NCBI RefSeq assembly: GCF_024722015.1 | Contig: NZ_JANQBD010000002.1 | Coordinates: 1-64,000, forward strand | Origin: Paenibacillus radicis (ex Xue et al. 2023) | GTDB lineage: Bacteria; Bacillota; Bacilli; Paenibacillales; NBRC-103111 | DNA length: 64,000 nt | Direction of reading: 5' to 3' | Translations under genes and position numbers: made by a program | The notes under the pieces: model-generated | The model's database searches: none | What the model was told of the DNA's origin: nothing | The model's input: only the letters and a program-made list of their open reading frames with translations | In this document: one piece after another, positions 35,358-43,476 of the stretch | How the letters are laid out: every line of letters starts with the position of its first letter | How positions within the stretch are numbered: position 1 is the stretch's first letter

Positions 35358-36311
35358 CTGTGAATCTCCCTCTTCCAAGTAGTGATAATGGTTCTCATAA
35401 CCATTATTACTATAGCGTCTAAGCCCACTCGCCACAATGGGATATTCCGACAGCGGGAATGGATTATTTCGACGCCATTCCCGGGCATATAACTCTTTAA
35501 ATCTTTTGGGAGAGACGCCCTCCTGCTTCTTGAAAATCCGGCTGAAATAGTAACTATCCGCGTACCCGACACTTTCAGAGATCTCTTTTAGCGTTTTATC
35601 CGTATAGACGAGAAGCGCCTTAGCCTTGTTCACCCGAAGTTGAATCAAATACACGATCGGGCTTGTATCCATTTGATTCTTAAACAAACGGAGCAGCTGT
35701 CTGGACGTACATTCCAGCGTGTCCGCCAACACTTCCAGCGTCAACGTTTCCTGATAGTGCTCCTCCATATAATAAACAGCTTGGCTGACGAGATCGGGAC
35801 GAATGACGTCGCCCCCTTGTTCGTGCAGTTGCTCTACCAGTTCGTAAAGCAAGTGATAGAATAGCGTTTTCACTTTGAGTTTATCGAGCTGACTGGGTGC
35901 CTGCCATATTTGATACATATGCTCCAGCTTCTGCAGCCAAGATATTGGAAACTTAGGCGCTAAACTATAGCACAACTGGAACGGATTCTCACGCTCCATC
36001 AGATTGACCAACTCATATCGGCTCGGAAGCGGCAATGTTGCCTTATATAGCACCATAAAATATTGCAGTTGCTCGACAGCCGCAATATCAAGGCTAAGCC
36101 CCTTCCCCACGTGTAGAACATGAAATCGCTGCATGCGGCTTTCGATTCCGTCTATGTGCAACTGGGCACTACCGCTAGTGACATACAGGAAAGCGCTTGT
36201 CGGCACGCGATATCCGCGCATCACTTCACCAGGCTCCAGCAGCATGAGACGAACGTCCATCACTCTGATGATAGCATGATTCCACAATACGATATGGTCG
36301 CTGATTCTCAT
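34344..36311 (-). CDS. AraC regulator read in frame into siderophore-binding lipoprotein
   Basis: One uninterrupted 655-codon frame. Residues 1-about 280 are an AraC regulator with a cupin-like N-terminus and two helix-turn-helices (YVTSGSAQLHIDG; SYYFSRIFKKQEGVSPKRF). About 45 linker codons (containing YSNNGYENHYHY) lead into a second unit with its own Met, signal peptide and lipobox. No stop separates them. Bacillus Btr is a natural AraC-binding-protein fusion for bacillibactin, but it has no internal signal peptide. Here an internal promoter, Fur box and ribosome-binding site show that the second unit is also an independent gene. The ATG at 36311 follows AAAGGA, and a Fur box lies about 50 nt upstream. 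Confidence 0.8.
   Translation of the reverse strand: MRISDHIVLWNHAIIRVMDVRLMLLEPGEVMRGYRVPTSAFLYVTSGSAQLHIDGIESRMQRFHVLHVGKGLSLDIAAVEQLQYFMVLYKATLPLPSRYELVNLMERENPFQLCYSLAPKFPISWLQKLEHMYQIWQAPSQLDKLKVKTLFYHLLYELVEQLHEQGGDVIRPDLVSQAVYYMEEHYQETLTLEVLADTLECTSRQLLRLFKNQMDTSPIVYLIQLRVNKAKALLVYTDKTLKEISESVGYADSYYFSRIFKKQEGVSPKRFKELYAREWRRNNPFPLSEYPIVASGLRRYSNNGYENHYHYLEEGDSQMYKKSRAWMTAMVAICFTLLLSACSSGSTATPTMTNGVTPIPTVNVSPSSANKEADAPRVIKHAMGETTIKGTPSRVVILTNEGTEALLAVGVKPLGAVMSWIGEPWYDHIKNDMQNVTVVGDELQPNLELIATLKPDLIIGNKVRQEKVYDQLKQIAPTVFAADLVGDWKVNFKLYSEAVNKKEEGEKVMAAFDKRVAEVKSKLGSKAATKVSLVRFSAAQVRIYQKQTFAGVLLSQLGIARPESQDKDSFIEILNKESITKMDGDVLFYFVSETKGKTDAAKVVKEWLNDPLFKNLNVTKANKVIKVDEGIWNSAGGYKAANLLLDELMEYFDVK
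35382..35437 (-). promoter_or_regulatory. Fur-controlled promoter inside the AraC reading frame
   Basis: On the minus strand, TTGTGG (35432-35437) and TATAGT (35409-35414) are separated by exactly 17 bp, a good sigma-A promoter. It is overlapped by the near-perfect palindrome GTGATAATGGTT-CTCAT-AACCATTATTAC (35382-35410), whose TGATAATGGTTCTCA fits the 7-1-7 Fur consensus. It lies 25 nt before the lipoprotein ATG and would give iron-repressed transcription of the binding protein alone. Confidence 0.75.
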
Positions 36312-36359
36312 AAATCGGTCATTCCTTTCTTTCAATCTATAAAACTATCATATCATAAT

Positions 36360-36379
36360 TGAAAATAATTCTCATTATC
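36360..36379. promoter_or_regulatory. Fur box upstream of the AraC regulator
   Basis: GATAATGAGAATTATTTTC on the minus strand matches the classical 19-bp Fur consensus at 16 positions, about 50 nt before the AraC ATG. It predicts iron repression of the regulator. Confidence 0.75.
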
Positions 36380-36390
36380 ATTAGAGGCTC

Positions 36391-36418
36391 GGAGCAGGCT
36401 GCCGCGGTACCTGCTCTG
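36391..36418 (-). repeat. Dispersed hairpin repeat (short copy)
   Basis: GAGCAGG-CTGCCGCGGTA-CCTGCTC stem followed on the plus side by an A/T-rich stretch ending CAACTATAG, the same tail as in other family members. It lies downstream of the small ORF at 36486. Confidence 0.5.
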
Positions 36419-36485
36419 TTACCTTATTCAACTATAGTTCCTATTAGAGTTTGCCTCTTGGGATTTCTGGTGAATATCCTCTTTA

Positions 36486-36758
36486 TTATTTATTTGGAGT
36501 ATTTGAAATGATTTGTTTAACGAATAAAACATCCGCTCCCTGTGGTGTGTTCATAGTAATGTCGTAGGTGATACCTCCGGGTTTGCTCATCACCACCTTG
36601 ACTTCTTTGTCTTTCGTGCTGACTTCGGTAATGACCCTGTCCGAATCTATTACGATTTTCTTCTCGCCGATCGTAGCTTTATTTTGCAGTATATCTACTT
36701 CATCTGAACTTATCAAATTGGAGCAATAGACTAATGCAACAGTTAGGGCGAGAGAACC
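36486..36758 (-). pseudogene. Remnant of a small exported protein without start codon
   Basis: The frame encodes GSLALTVALVYCSNLISSDE, which looks like the end of a signal or lipobox region, and then about 75 hydrophilic residues ending in QIISNTPNK. The only start is a TTG at 36716 inside the exported part with no ribosome-binding site, and upstream the frame meets TGA at 36759-36761. This is best read as a 5'-truncated secreted or lipoprotein gene. The family is not recognised. Confidence 0.45.
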
Positions 36759-36800
36759 TCAAAAAATATTTTACTATAAAAACTGTCAATGTTTTTTCGC

Positions 36801-36865
36801 ATAACTGCCCGTCTAGCACAAAAAGCTGCACGCGGTAGCCTCAAAGAGTCTATTCAAGTCGGTTG
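36801..36865. repeat. Dispersed repeat (degenerate copy)
   Basis: AACTGCCCGTCTAGCACAAA, then AGCTGCACGCGGTAGCCTC and TATTCAAG. It has the same box order as the copies at 30299 and 32299. It lies between the small remnant and the long hairpin that ends the TOMM operon. Confidence 0.5.
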
Positions 36866-36908
36866 ATTGTCGAATACCACACTGAACCGAATAACCCATT
36901 GCATTCTT

Positions 36909-36974
36909 TAAAAACCATCAATAGCTGTTTAAGCACTTCCAAGTGTATAAGGAAGTGCTTAAACAGCTATTGAT
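36909..36974 (-). terminator. Perfect 24-bp-stem terminator of the TOMM operon
   Basis: Arms 36917-36940 and 36951-36974 are perfectly complementary over 24 bp with a 10-nt loop. On the minus strand the hairpin is followed by GGTTTTTAAAG. It lies 100 nt after the SagB stop codon and is the probable 3' end of the biosynthetic transcript. The stem is unusually long and perfect, and may also protect the mRNA 3' end. Confidence 0.7.
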
Positions 36975-37074
36975 TCTTCAGCTTTCTCCATCTGCTAGCT
37001 GGTAAATTTATACTTTTTTGAGTCTCACATAGCTTAAAGGACACCCATTACCATTGCTCTGATCTTCCCTTCAT

Positions 37075-38646
37075 CTAACTATGCAAGCCCCCTTCCAGAC
37101 GAGGGCGCTGACGATAGTGACCAATCGGGATTTGGATAAGACAGGTTTTTCCTTGTGGAGCCAAATTATAAATTTCATCACAAATACTTGGATTAAATCC
37201 GAGCAGGGGCCGCCCTCCCATTCCGACAGCAGATGCCGTTAGGAGTAAGCGATGTACAAGCATCCCCGCTTCCATCTGTTGAATACGGTATCCTCGGTAC
37301 CCTATCAACGATTTGAGATGGTCCTTGTCACCAACCACATGCAGACATAACGGTACTTGAAATAGATTAACGTTATCCATGGACATTCCCTGTTGCAACC
37401 ATATCCGATGATCTCCGGGAAGTACGCGGCGCAATAAATGTGCTGAATTGTCATAACGGTAAGCGCCGTCCGGTATGCCTTCAACGTTATTCAAACAACA
37501 GTACAGGAATATACGAGACACATTTTCAAGAGGTCCCTTCAAATCATTGTGATATGAGAAGGAAGACGCAGTCTCTTGCAGCAAAGCGGCCACATTCGTT
37601 TGCGTCACCTTGTTCAATACGAAATCCGACTCAGGTGAATACCGCTTTCGGCAAATCGAAGCCAGATCATACGATAACCGCTCAACACGGGGCATATATA
37701 TCGCCTGTATCCCTCTATCAACATGCTTCAATGCCCTGACGTGACGAAAAGCTCCAGTTGAATTTTGCATGGATGCTTCGTTCATCTTGGTCAGCATCGG
37801 AAACTCCTTGATTTTTTGTGACCGCACATAATGTTCATGCCGAATGACTGGTAGTTCCCTGCACAAATCATCCGCAGAAATACCCTCTTCTCCATAAATT
37901 CCATTATTATTCCAGATTGTGGGCTCCATCGAGAGCGGAATCACCGCATACACACTCTCCTCCCGATCGGATACCCCGAGCAGATGGTTGACCGCACGAT
38001 CAAGAAACTGGAAATACACATCTGATTCGTAACCGAACCGTTTCGTTACTTCAAGTAACTGCCCGATCAGTACACCCGTATCTAGACCCTGCAGACGAAA
38101 AGCAAAATTATTGTATTTATAAAAATTTTTCCAAAACATTACCGACACAAATACAATACCAAAACTAGCCGACACATCGTATCGGTTGCCGAGAGCCTGG
38201 TTCATATAGGAATCGAAATTTCCTTTGCGAAGTAATACCAAACGATGGTGAGCCGCATCATAATGGTAAACTCCGACAGGAACATCCTTTGTCTTCAAAT
38301 ATATATACAGTTCATTCGGGTACAACCCGCCACCTGATGGGATGAAACGTCGGTATATCTGCAACGGGCGCTCTGATTCTTTTATGGCATTTGCTACAGG
38401 GTATTGGCTTAGTTGAGTGAGGCCATATACATGCCAGAGGAAATGACCGATTGTTATCAGATCAGGATTGGCGGGCGATTCATGTCCAATAAGCTTTAGA
38501 GGTACTTCCGAGGACAAAGGAATGACCGGCAAGTTGCGATAGAGCTTATAGCTAAGTGGCGCGTCCTCCCAATCAATTTCCTTATCCGGCTGACTCGACT
38601 CAGAGGTATCCGCATGCAGACTTTGCAGGAATTTGTCCAGACTCAT
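37075..38646 (-). CDS. SagB-type azoline dehydrogenase, two nitroreductase-like halves
   Basis: A 523-residue flavin-dependent dehydrogenase of the SagB/TOMM type, which oxidises thiazolines to thiazoles. The N-terminal nitroreductase-like half (about 55-230) has FIPSGGGLYPNELYIYL, the usual flavin-contact segment. The second half (about 320-510) ends with MLVHRLLLTASAVGMGGRP. The doubled length is characteristic of the Bacillus heterocycloanthracin-type clusters. It is the last gene of the operon, 22 nt after the YcaO stop, with GAGGAGGGAG before the ATG. FMN-binding residues cannot be verified without a structure-based alignment. Confidence 0.87.
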   Translation of the reverse strand: MSLDKFLQSLHADTSESSQPDKEIDWEDAPLSYKLYRNLPVIPLSSEVPLKLIGHESPANPDLITIGHFLWHVYGLTQLSQYPVANAIKESERPLQIYRRFIPSGGGLYPNELYIYLKTKDVPVGVYHYDAAHHRLVLLRKGNFDSYMNQALGNRYDVSASFGIVFVSVMFWKNFYKYNNFAFRLQGLDTGVLIGQLLEVTKRFGYESDVYFQFLDRAVNHLLGVSDREESVYAVIPLSMEPTIWNNNGIYGEEGISADDLCRELPVIRHEHYVRSQKIKEFPMLTKMNEASMQNSTGAFRHVRALKHVDRGIQAIYMPRVERLSYDLASICRKRYSPESDFVLNKVTQTNVAALLQETASSFSYHNDLKGPLENVSRIFLYCCLNNVEGIPDGAYRYDNSAHLLRRVLPGDHRIWLQQGMSMDNVNLFQVPLCLHVVGDKDHLKSLIGYRGYRIQQMEAGMLVHRLLLTASAVGMGGRPLLGFNPSICDEIYNLAPQGKTCLIQIPIGHYRQRPRLEGGLHS

Positions 38647-38668
38647 CCTTCTCCCTCCTCAGGCCGTT

Positions 38669-40612
38669 TCATGGAAAAGGATGCGGATGCGGATTGAGTT
38701 GTTCTAGAAGCAACGGCTGCTTCACATAACCGAGTAGCGCTGGTACTTTCAACACCCTCTCTAGTTCAGTCACACGGGTGAGATGATATCCGAACGTCAT
38801 CGGCAGCATTCCTGGAATCAGTACTTTCACACAGTACAATTCGTTTCGTTTCAATTCCGGAGTTGTCTGATCTACCACAATCACATCGAGGTTCAACTGG
38901 CGGAACATCAGAAGAACATCCTTCAAGTCATCGGTCAGGTCCGAATGCGTCGGTGTCCGGTTGAATTCCTCCTGAAATGTTCGCAGAGGGCGGTTTTCCT
39001 CCAGCAGAAATTTCAGGCGCTCCTCTGCTTGCGGCAAGCTGTACAGCATTGAATGGTCCTCCATCCCGAGCACTAGCGATGGGTCATGGAACATTTGCAC
39101 ATACCGCTCCCGGTTAGCCTCGAACTTTTCGTCAAGAGTCAGCATCATCCCTGATAATTCATGAATTGCACTTTTGGCCGCACGAACTGGATCCGGATGT
39201 GCTCCAGCCGCGCAAATCAAGTTTACTCCCTTAGTTTTCGTATTTTTCGCCAATGCCCAAACGCTCGGGATTCCGTTCTCCATAGTGGCGTTATACAAAT
39301 GCAATTCAAATCCCGCCACCGTTTGCAATCGGCTGACCATGAGTTCCAATTCTAGATCGCCTGCCGATAAAGGATCAAGCCGAGGAAGCGGCAGCTGTGC
39401 GTACCAAGTCAACAAGAATGAATCTCGCTCTACCACTTCCATAATGCCGTAGAAAATGGCCTCCTCCAAGGTTCCTCCCAAGGCGCATCCGTTGGATGTT
39501 TCATAAACAAACCCTTGTCCGCAGCTCGAACTGTAATAAGCGAGCTGCTGTGGAACCATTATCGGACTTTGACGCTCAAATGAATAGCCCCAAACCCAAT
39601 CGATTGGCTCGTCTGGAGTAAATGGCTTGAAAGTAAAATCAGGTAGGTTATACTGGTCCGTCGCGTATAAGCCAACCGTGACAGGATTCAGAGCATGATC
39701 CGCTAAATTGCGGTAACTGTCTCTGATCATCGTCCTTTTGCCGCGGGGCGCCATACCACAATACCGCTCCAATCCCTCCATTATGGCAGTCAACTCGCTA
39801 TCCGCATAGGAATGAGTTCGACCTGCCGTTGCCTCGTCTTGGTTAAACATCGGAAGATTTACACTCACATCGGCAAAAGGAGATAAGAGATCGATCATTT
39901 TCCCATTCAAAAAGCCAGTTTTATAATCCAGATAATCTTCAATCAGAAATCCCTTCATGTCCTCCAACGAACGGCAGCGGTAGCTTTTCTCATTGATCTT
40001 AGGACTTGGTTGCAGTGAAATTCTGGCTGTAGTCGGTGTATCGTCAAGCAAACCACCGCAAACTGAACATAACGGATCTGGCAGAAAAAAGTGGCTTGTG
40101 CATTTCAGTGTTTTTAAGTCTATGAAATACATCCGTTCTTCCGAAAGGGGCCGATCGCTCTGAAGGATCCTCTGCAACTCCGCTACGAGCAGGAATGTCA
40201 TCTGTAATAGTCCAGTACGGGATACCCACGCATCACTCGGTATTCCTCCAGTCTCCGTCAGACGCTGCTGCAGCATCAACATCTCTTTACGGTCACGTCC
40301 CGCCAAGAGACGCCGGGTATCGGCACATTGCGAACACCCGGACAAACCTGGGCGAATCAGCGGTCCTATCACTCCCTCACCAAATGCGATAAAGCCTCGT
40401 AGCCATGGAATTCCTGCTGCCCGAAGTAGTTCCTCCGCCTCCTCATGAACGGAAGGATGCCAAGCATCGTGCAGCACCAAGGCGAAATCCGTCGCTTCTG
40501 GTATTCCTGCCTTAAAATCGTGCAAACGTACAATCCGGCATAAGGCGGACATCTCTCTGCATACCAGGTCCGCCAACTCGCCTACCCCGATAATAGCCAC
40601 CACTGTGTTCAC
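38669..40612 (-). CDS. YcaO cyclodehydratase with fused E1-like/zinc N-domain
   Basis: A 647-residue TOMM cyclodehydratase. The N-terminal part (about 1-190) is E1/ThiF-like with a zinc tetrathiolate from CSQC (93-96) and CSVC (182-185). The YcaO domain (about 205-640) holds ATP-binding segments SELTAIMEGLERY (272-284) and GTLEEAIFYGIMEVVERD (380-397). The C-terminus LNPHPHPFP is the conserved PxPxP tail that organises the active site. The enzyme uses ATP to convert Cys to thiazoline in the precursor. The start is GTG, overlapping the previous stop by 4 nt (GTGA), with GAGGAGG upstream, so it is tightly coupled to the RRE protein. Confidence 0.92.
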   Translation of the reverse strand: MNTVVAIIGVGELADLVCREMSALCRIVRLHDFKAGIPEATDFALVLHDAWHPSVHEEAEELLRAAGIPWLRGFIAFGEGVIGPLIRPGLSGCSQCADTRRLLAGRDRKEMLMLQQRLTETGGIPSDAWVSRTGLLQMTFLLVAELQRILQSDRPLSEERMYFIDLKTLKCTSHFFLPDPLCSVCGGLLDDTPTTARISLQPSPKINEKSYRCRSLEDMKGFLIEDYLDYKTGFLNGKMIDLLSPFADVSVNLPMFNQDEATAGRTHSYADSELTAIMEGLERYCGMAPRGKRTMIRDSYRNLADHALNPVTVGLYATDQYNLPDFTFKPFTPDEPIDWVWGYSFERQSPIMVPQQLAYYSSSCGQGFVYETSNGCALGGTLEEAIFYGIMEVVERDSFLLTWYAQLPLPRLDPLSAGDLELELMVSRLQTVAGFELHLYNATMENGIPSVWALAKNTKTKGVNLICAAGAHPDPVRAAKSAIHELSGMMLTLDEKFEANRERYVQMFHDPSLVLGMEDHSMLYSLPQAEERLKFLLEENRPLRTFQEEFNRTPTHSDLTDDLKDVLLMFRQLNLDVIVVDQTTPELKRNELYCVKVLIPGMLPMTFGYHLTRVTELERVLKVPALLGYVKQPLLLEQLNPHPHPFP

Positions 40613-42525
40613 CGGGACTCCTCCTCTCGCAGCAACACACCGAATACTCCTTCAGGTCCTTCTTTCAAAAAAGGTTCCACGGCCAGATCCACAACATAAA
40701 GCTCTTTACCATTCTTTCTCAAAATTTGTAAAGCTTCCTGCAAAACTTTCGGTTGTGCTGCTTCTTCACTTGATGGGACCACAAGATCAACCGCTAATTC
40801 TTTTCCAAAATTCACCGATGATGATTGAAGCACTTGGGCCGCACAGACTGCGGAATTATTCTGCACCCTATGTAATGCAGCTTTGAGCGCATTCTGCAAC
40901 GCCATTGTACTATTCAAGCCAGTACTGCCATACAAGAAATCACCTGTACCGACCCATATTGTTGGGAATCCAAACACTTCCTCGCCGATGCCGATCACCG
41001 GCGCTCCCCTCATCGCAGTCAAAGCCTGTAAATAAAACCGGCAGCGTTCATCCTCCACCTTACTTAACTGAGTCCGAATAACAGGATGCTTCCGATCTTT
41101 CTGTTGCCTGGCTAGCTGCTCGGTTAAATTTGCTTGCAAACCGCGGATAACGCCTTCCGCAGCCGTTTCCCCTACTCCGATTCCGACAATTTCTTTCGTA
41201 TTTACGACCATACTGATCAATCGTGATACATACGCTTCAATTCCGGTCAAACCCGCTTCCCTCCGCGCCTCCTCATGCGTCAGTCCTGCACAGACTAGCT
41301 CCGGCTGCAGCTTGGCAGGTCCCTCTGACAACGGTTCAACCGCCTGAACACGACATTGAGAGAGCGGTAGCTGCCTTAGCGCCCCTTCTTCCCAAATATG
41401 GAGAATCCCCGTTTGTGTCGAAGTCAAATGGTTAAAGTATGTCAGCAAACGGTTCGTTGCACTTTTGTCCGAGCCTCTATCAAGCAAAAGATTCGATATT
41501 TGAACTCTTTGGGCTGCCGCAAATCCATGTATCATAGGATGCGGCATGAATGGATGCCAGCTTCCTTCCAATGTTTCCAGATCAAGCAGAAAGAACGAAT
41601 TTCTTAACTCTGATTCTCCGGTCACTGTTTTAAATAGCTCGAACACGATCACATTTGCAAGCATCGCTCCCGCAGTGGATGAGAAGACATGCAGCGCCGG
41701 ATCCTTATAAACAGCTGACTCGTGTAAGCGACGCCATGCGGATTCCCAACATCCCTCTGACGCTGGATGTACGACCGGGCCCGCCATTCCTGTCTGATGA
41801 AGGAACATTGCCGGCACAAAAATCTTATTCTCCGTTTTGCAAATCGAATGGAGATGCCGTAGCTCCTCAACATCTCCCTCCTGAGAGACATACAGAATCG
41901 ATTGGAACGGCTGCACGACGTCTCGCCAGCCGTCAGCTCCTTCTATCCCCAGAGTGATTTCCTCAAGAAGCACCTCAGGATCCGTTCGGCGTGCGTGCTC
42001 CGCCAATTCCATCAGCCGCTGCCGATTCGTGGGCACAGATTCCGTTATCAGCATATGGAACCTGGGCAGTCCAGACTCAATCAAGGCTGAAACCAACGCA
42101 ACGAAAAACGGACCTGACCCGATCGCTAAAACGCTAGCCTGTCGGTAACATTGAAACCGGTATGCGCCAGAGTCGCCGAAGCTGTCTAAAAAGGCTATTT
42201 GAGCAGCGTGCTTTTGGATAATCCCATTCGTCAATTGATGAGAACGATCTTGACTCACATCCCGAATAAATCCCTTTTGGTGTAGGACGTCCGCGATTTC
42301 ATACACCCGGTCCCGGTGTGAGCTTGACAATCCGTCCGTCAAATCCTCCAATGTGTATTCTCCATTAAACATCGGAATTAGTTTTTCAATCCACCGATCG
42401 ATCATCTCGCCTTCCATACGGAATGTGCCTAAGTTATTCCGGAAATATACACCCTCATTTGGAACTGGGAGAAAGAAGGTGTCTGCCTTTACTTTCAGAC
42501 GCGCAGCAGGGGTCAAATTTGGCAT
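40609..42525 (-). CDS. TOMM maturation protein with RRE and E1-like fold
   Basis: A 638-residue protein matching the putative thiazole-containing-bacteriocin maturation proteins of Bacillus (ThiF-like, TIGR03693 type). Residues about 20-95 form a winged-helix RRE-like domain (FRNNLGTFRMEGEMIDRW ... DVLHQKGFIRDV) that should bind the leader peptide. An E1/ThiF-like Rossmann region begins near 125 (VLAIGSGPFFVALVSALIESG). The C-terminal half is less clear and resembles the E1/YcaO-associated domain. It probably delivers the precursor to the YcaO enzyme encoded next, with a 4-nt overlap. AGGAGGAG precedes the ATG. It follows the precursor gene after 194 nt containing a terminator. Confidence 0.85.
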   Translation of the reverse strand: MPNLTPAARLKVKADTFFLPVPNEGVYFRNNLGTFRMEGEMIDRWIEKLIPMFNGEYTLEDLTDGLSSSHRDRVYEIADVLHQKGFIRDVSQDRSHQLTNGIIQKHAAQIAFLDSFGDSGAYRFQCYRQASVLAIGSGPFFVALVSALIESGLPRFHMLITESVPTNRQRLMELAEHARRTDPEVLLEEITLGIEGADGWRDVVQPFQSILYVSQEGDVEELRHLHSICKTENKIFVPAMFLHQTGMAGPVVHPASEGCWESAWRRLHESAVYKDPALHVFSSTAGAMLANVIVFELFKTVTGESELRNSFFLLDLETLEGSWHPFMPHPMIHGFAAAQRVQISNLLLDRGSDKSATNRLLTYFNHLTSTQTGILHIWEEGALRQLPLSQCRVQAVEPLSEGPAKLQPELVCAGLTHEEARREAGLTGIEAYVSRLISMVVNTKEIVGIGVGETAAEGVIRGLQANLTEQLARQQKDRKHPVIRTQLSKVEDERCRFYLQALTAMRGAPVIGIGEEVFGFPTIWVGTGDFLYGSTGLNSTMALQNALKAALHRVQNNSAVCAAQVLQSSSVNFGKELAVDLVVPSSEEAAQPKVLQEALQILRKNGKELYVVDLAVEPFLKEGPEGVFGVLLREEESR

Positions 42526-42628
42526 TTTACTCCTCCTAACTGTTGCAGATAGCCAATTTGTAACATCAATCCTTCATTATCATATGTAAGCCTATTCGTC
42601 CCACATGCCTTTGTCTGTAATTATTAAA

Positions 42629-42660
42629 TGCCCCTAACAGCCTATCGCTGTACAGGGGCA
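42629..42660 (-). terminator. Terminator/attenuator between precursor and enzymes
   Basis: TGCCCCT and AGGGGCA arms, extended by ACAG/CTGT, form a hairpin followed on the minus strand by TTTAATAATT. Placed 60 nt after the precursor stop and 104 nt before the maturation gene, it would let most transcripts end after the precursor, giving much more peptide than enzyme. Confidence 0.7.
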
Positions 42661-42719
42661 TTCGCTTCTTCACGCCTATGCGGTTCTCTTAAGAAACTGG
42701 TAATGATGGGGATTAAGGG

Positions 42720-43037
42720 TTAACGACAGCGATGGTGACAAAATCCGCCGCAGCGTTGGTTGCAAAAACCACCACAGACTCCAGCACAGAATCCACCACA
42801 GACTCCAGCACAGAATCCGCCACAGACTCCAGCACAAAATCCTCCGCAGCCGCCGAAGCCACCGCAGCGGCCACCAAACCCGCCGAAGCCAACACATAGC
42901 CTTGAAGGATCTGCCGGGTTCACGCCAATCGGAAACTGACCCGTCGGGTACTGGCTTTGTTGATTCCAAGGTGTCATCTCACCGGCTTGAAATTGGGAAA
43001 CGTTCAACTGTTGAAGCTCATTTTGGAAATTATTCAT
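42720..43037 (-). CDS. Heterocycloanthracin/sonorensin-family TOMM precursor
   Basis: A 105-residue RiPP precursor. The leader (1-47), MNNFQNELQQLN and PWNQQSQYP, matches the Bacillus heterocycloanthracin leader. The core (48-105) is almost only Cys, Gly, Phe, Ala, Val and Arg, with 13 cysteines. From Cys64 to Cys104 a Cys occurs at exactly every fourth residue (11 in register), as CGGFCAGV three times, then CGGFCNQR and CGGFCHHRCR. There is no Ser or Thr in the core, so only thiazoles are expected. The ATG at 43037 follows GTGGAGGT; the longer open frame has no site. The leader cleavage site is not evident. Confidence 0.93.
   Translation of the reverse strand: MNNFQNELQQLNVSQFQAGEMTPWNQQSQYPTGQFPIGVNPADPSRLCVGFGGFGGRCGGFGGCGGFCAGVCGGFCAGVCGGFCAGVCGGFCNQRCGGFCHHRCR
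42769..42840 (-). repeat. Three 24-bp tandem repeats in the precursor core
   Basis: Three direct copies of a 24-bp unit (CCACCACAGACT plus CCAGCACAGAAT, with two substitutions in the third copy) encode the CGGFCAGV octads. Near-identity at the DNA level points to recent expansion of the core by slippage or unequal recombination. Confidence 0.9.
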
Positions 43038-43429
43038 TGTAAATACCTCCACTTTTTTTGAAATTGGCATCAAGTAAAGATTGATCTTTATTGAACATGA
43101 TAACAGTCTATGGAGCAGCATCCGCACTTGTTACTGATTCAAATGCCTATTTTATGGGCTTTTGTACCAAAACAACTATGACGGTTTGATATGACCTAAT
43201 GAACTAGCATATTAGCCCACTTGAATTCCAGCAGTTCAATCTTACTTTGAGGATGTTGGGACCATATTACAGAGGTAAGTAGGCCGCCAAAATCCTGATT
43301 TCTCAAATTTTTACAAAATAACATATGTAGGCATATTTATGTCACTGGGACATTTATTCCATTTAATTACACATTATCTGCCGAGAAATACAATTTTTTT
43401 TATAAGGTGGGTCAATAAGTTGTTATGGG

Positions 43430-43460
43430 AAAAAGCCCTCAATCCCGGAGGAAAGAGGGC
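43430..43460 (-). terminator. Terminator after the YjcZ-like gene
   Basis: GCCCTC/GAGGGC arms with a 14-nt loop, followed on the minus strand by TTTTT, 17 nt beyond the small gene's stop. It separates that gene from the TOMM precursor. Confidence 0.8.
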
Positions 43461-43476
43461 AGTGCATCTGTATCTA

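Noticed and set aside
42769..42840. Possible CRISPR-like array from the 24-bp repeats
   Set aside because: The units are contiguous with no spacers and lie inside a coding frame; no cas genes are present.
42676..42969. Alternative-frame ORF over the precursor with Leu/Ser/Trp-rich repeats
   Set aside because: A shadow of the 24-bp tandem repeat; the frame with leader and Cys core has the ribosome-binding site and family match.
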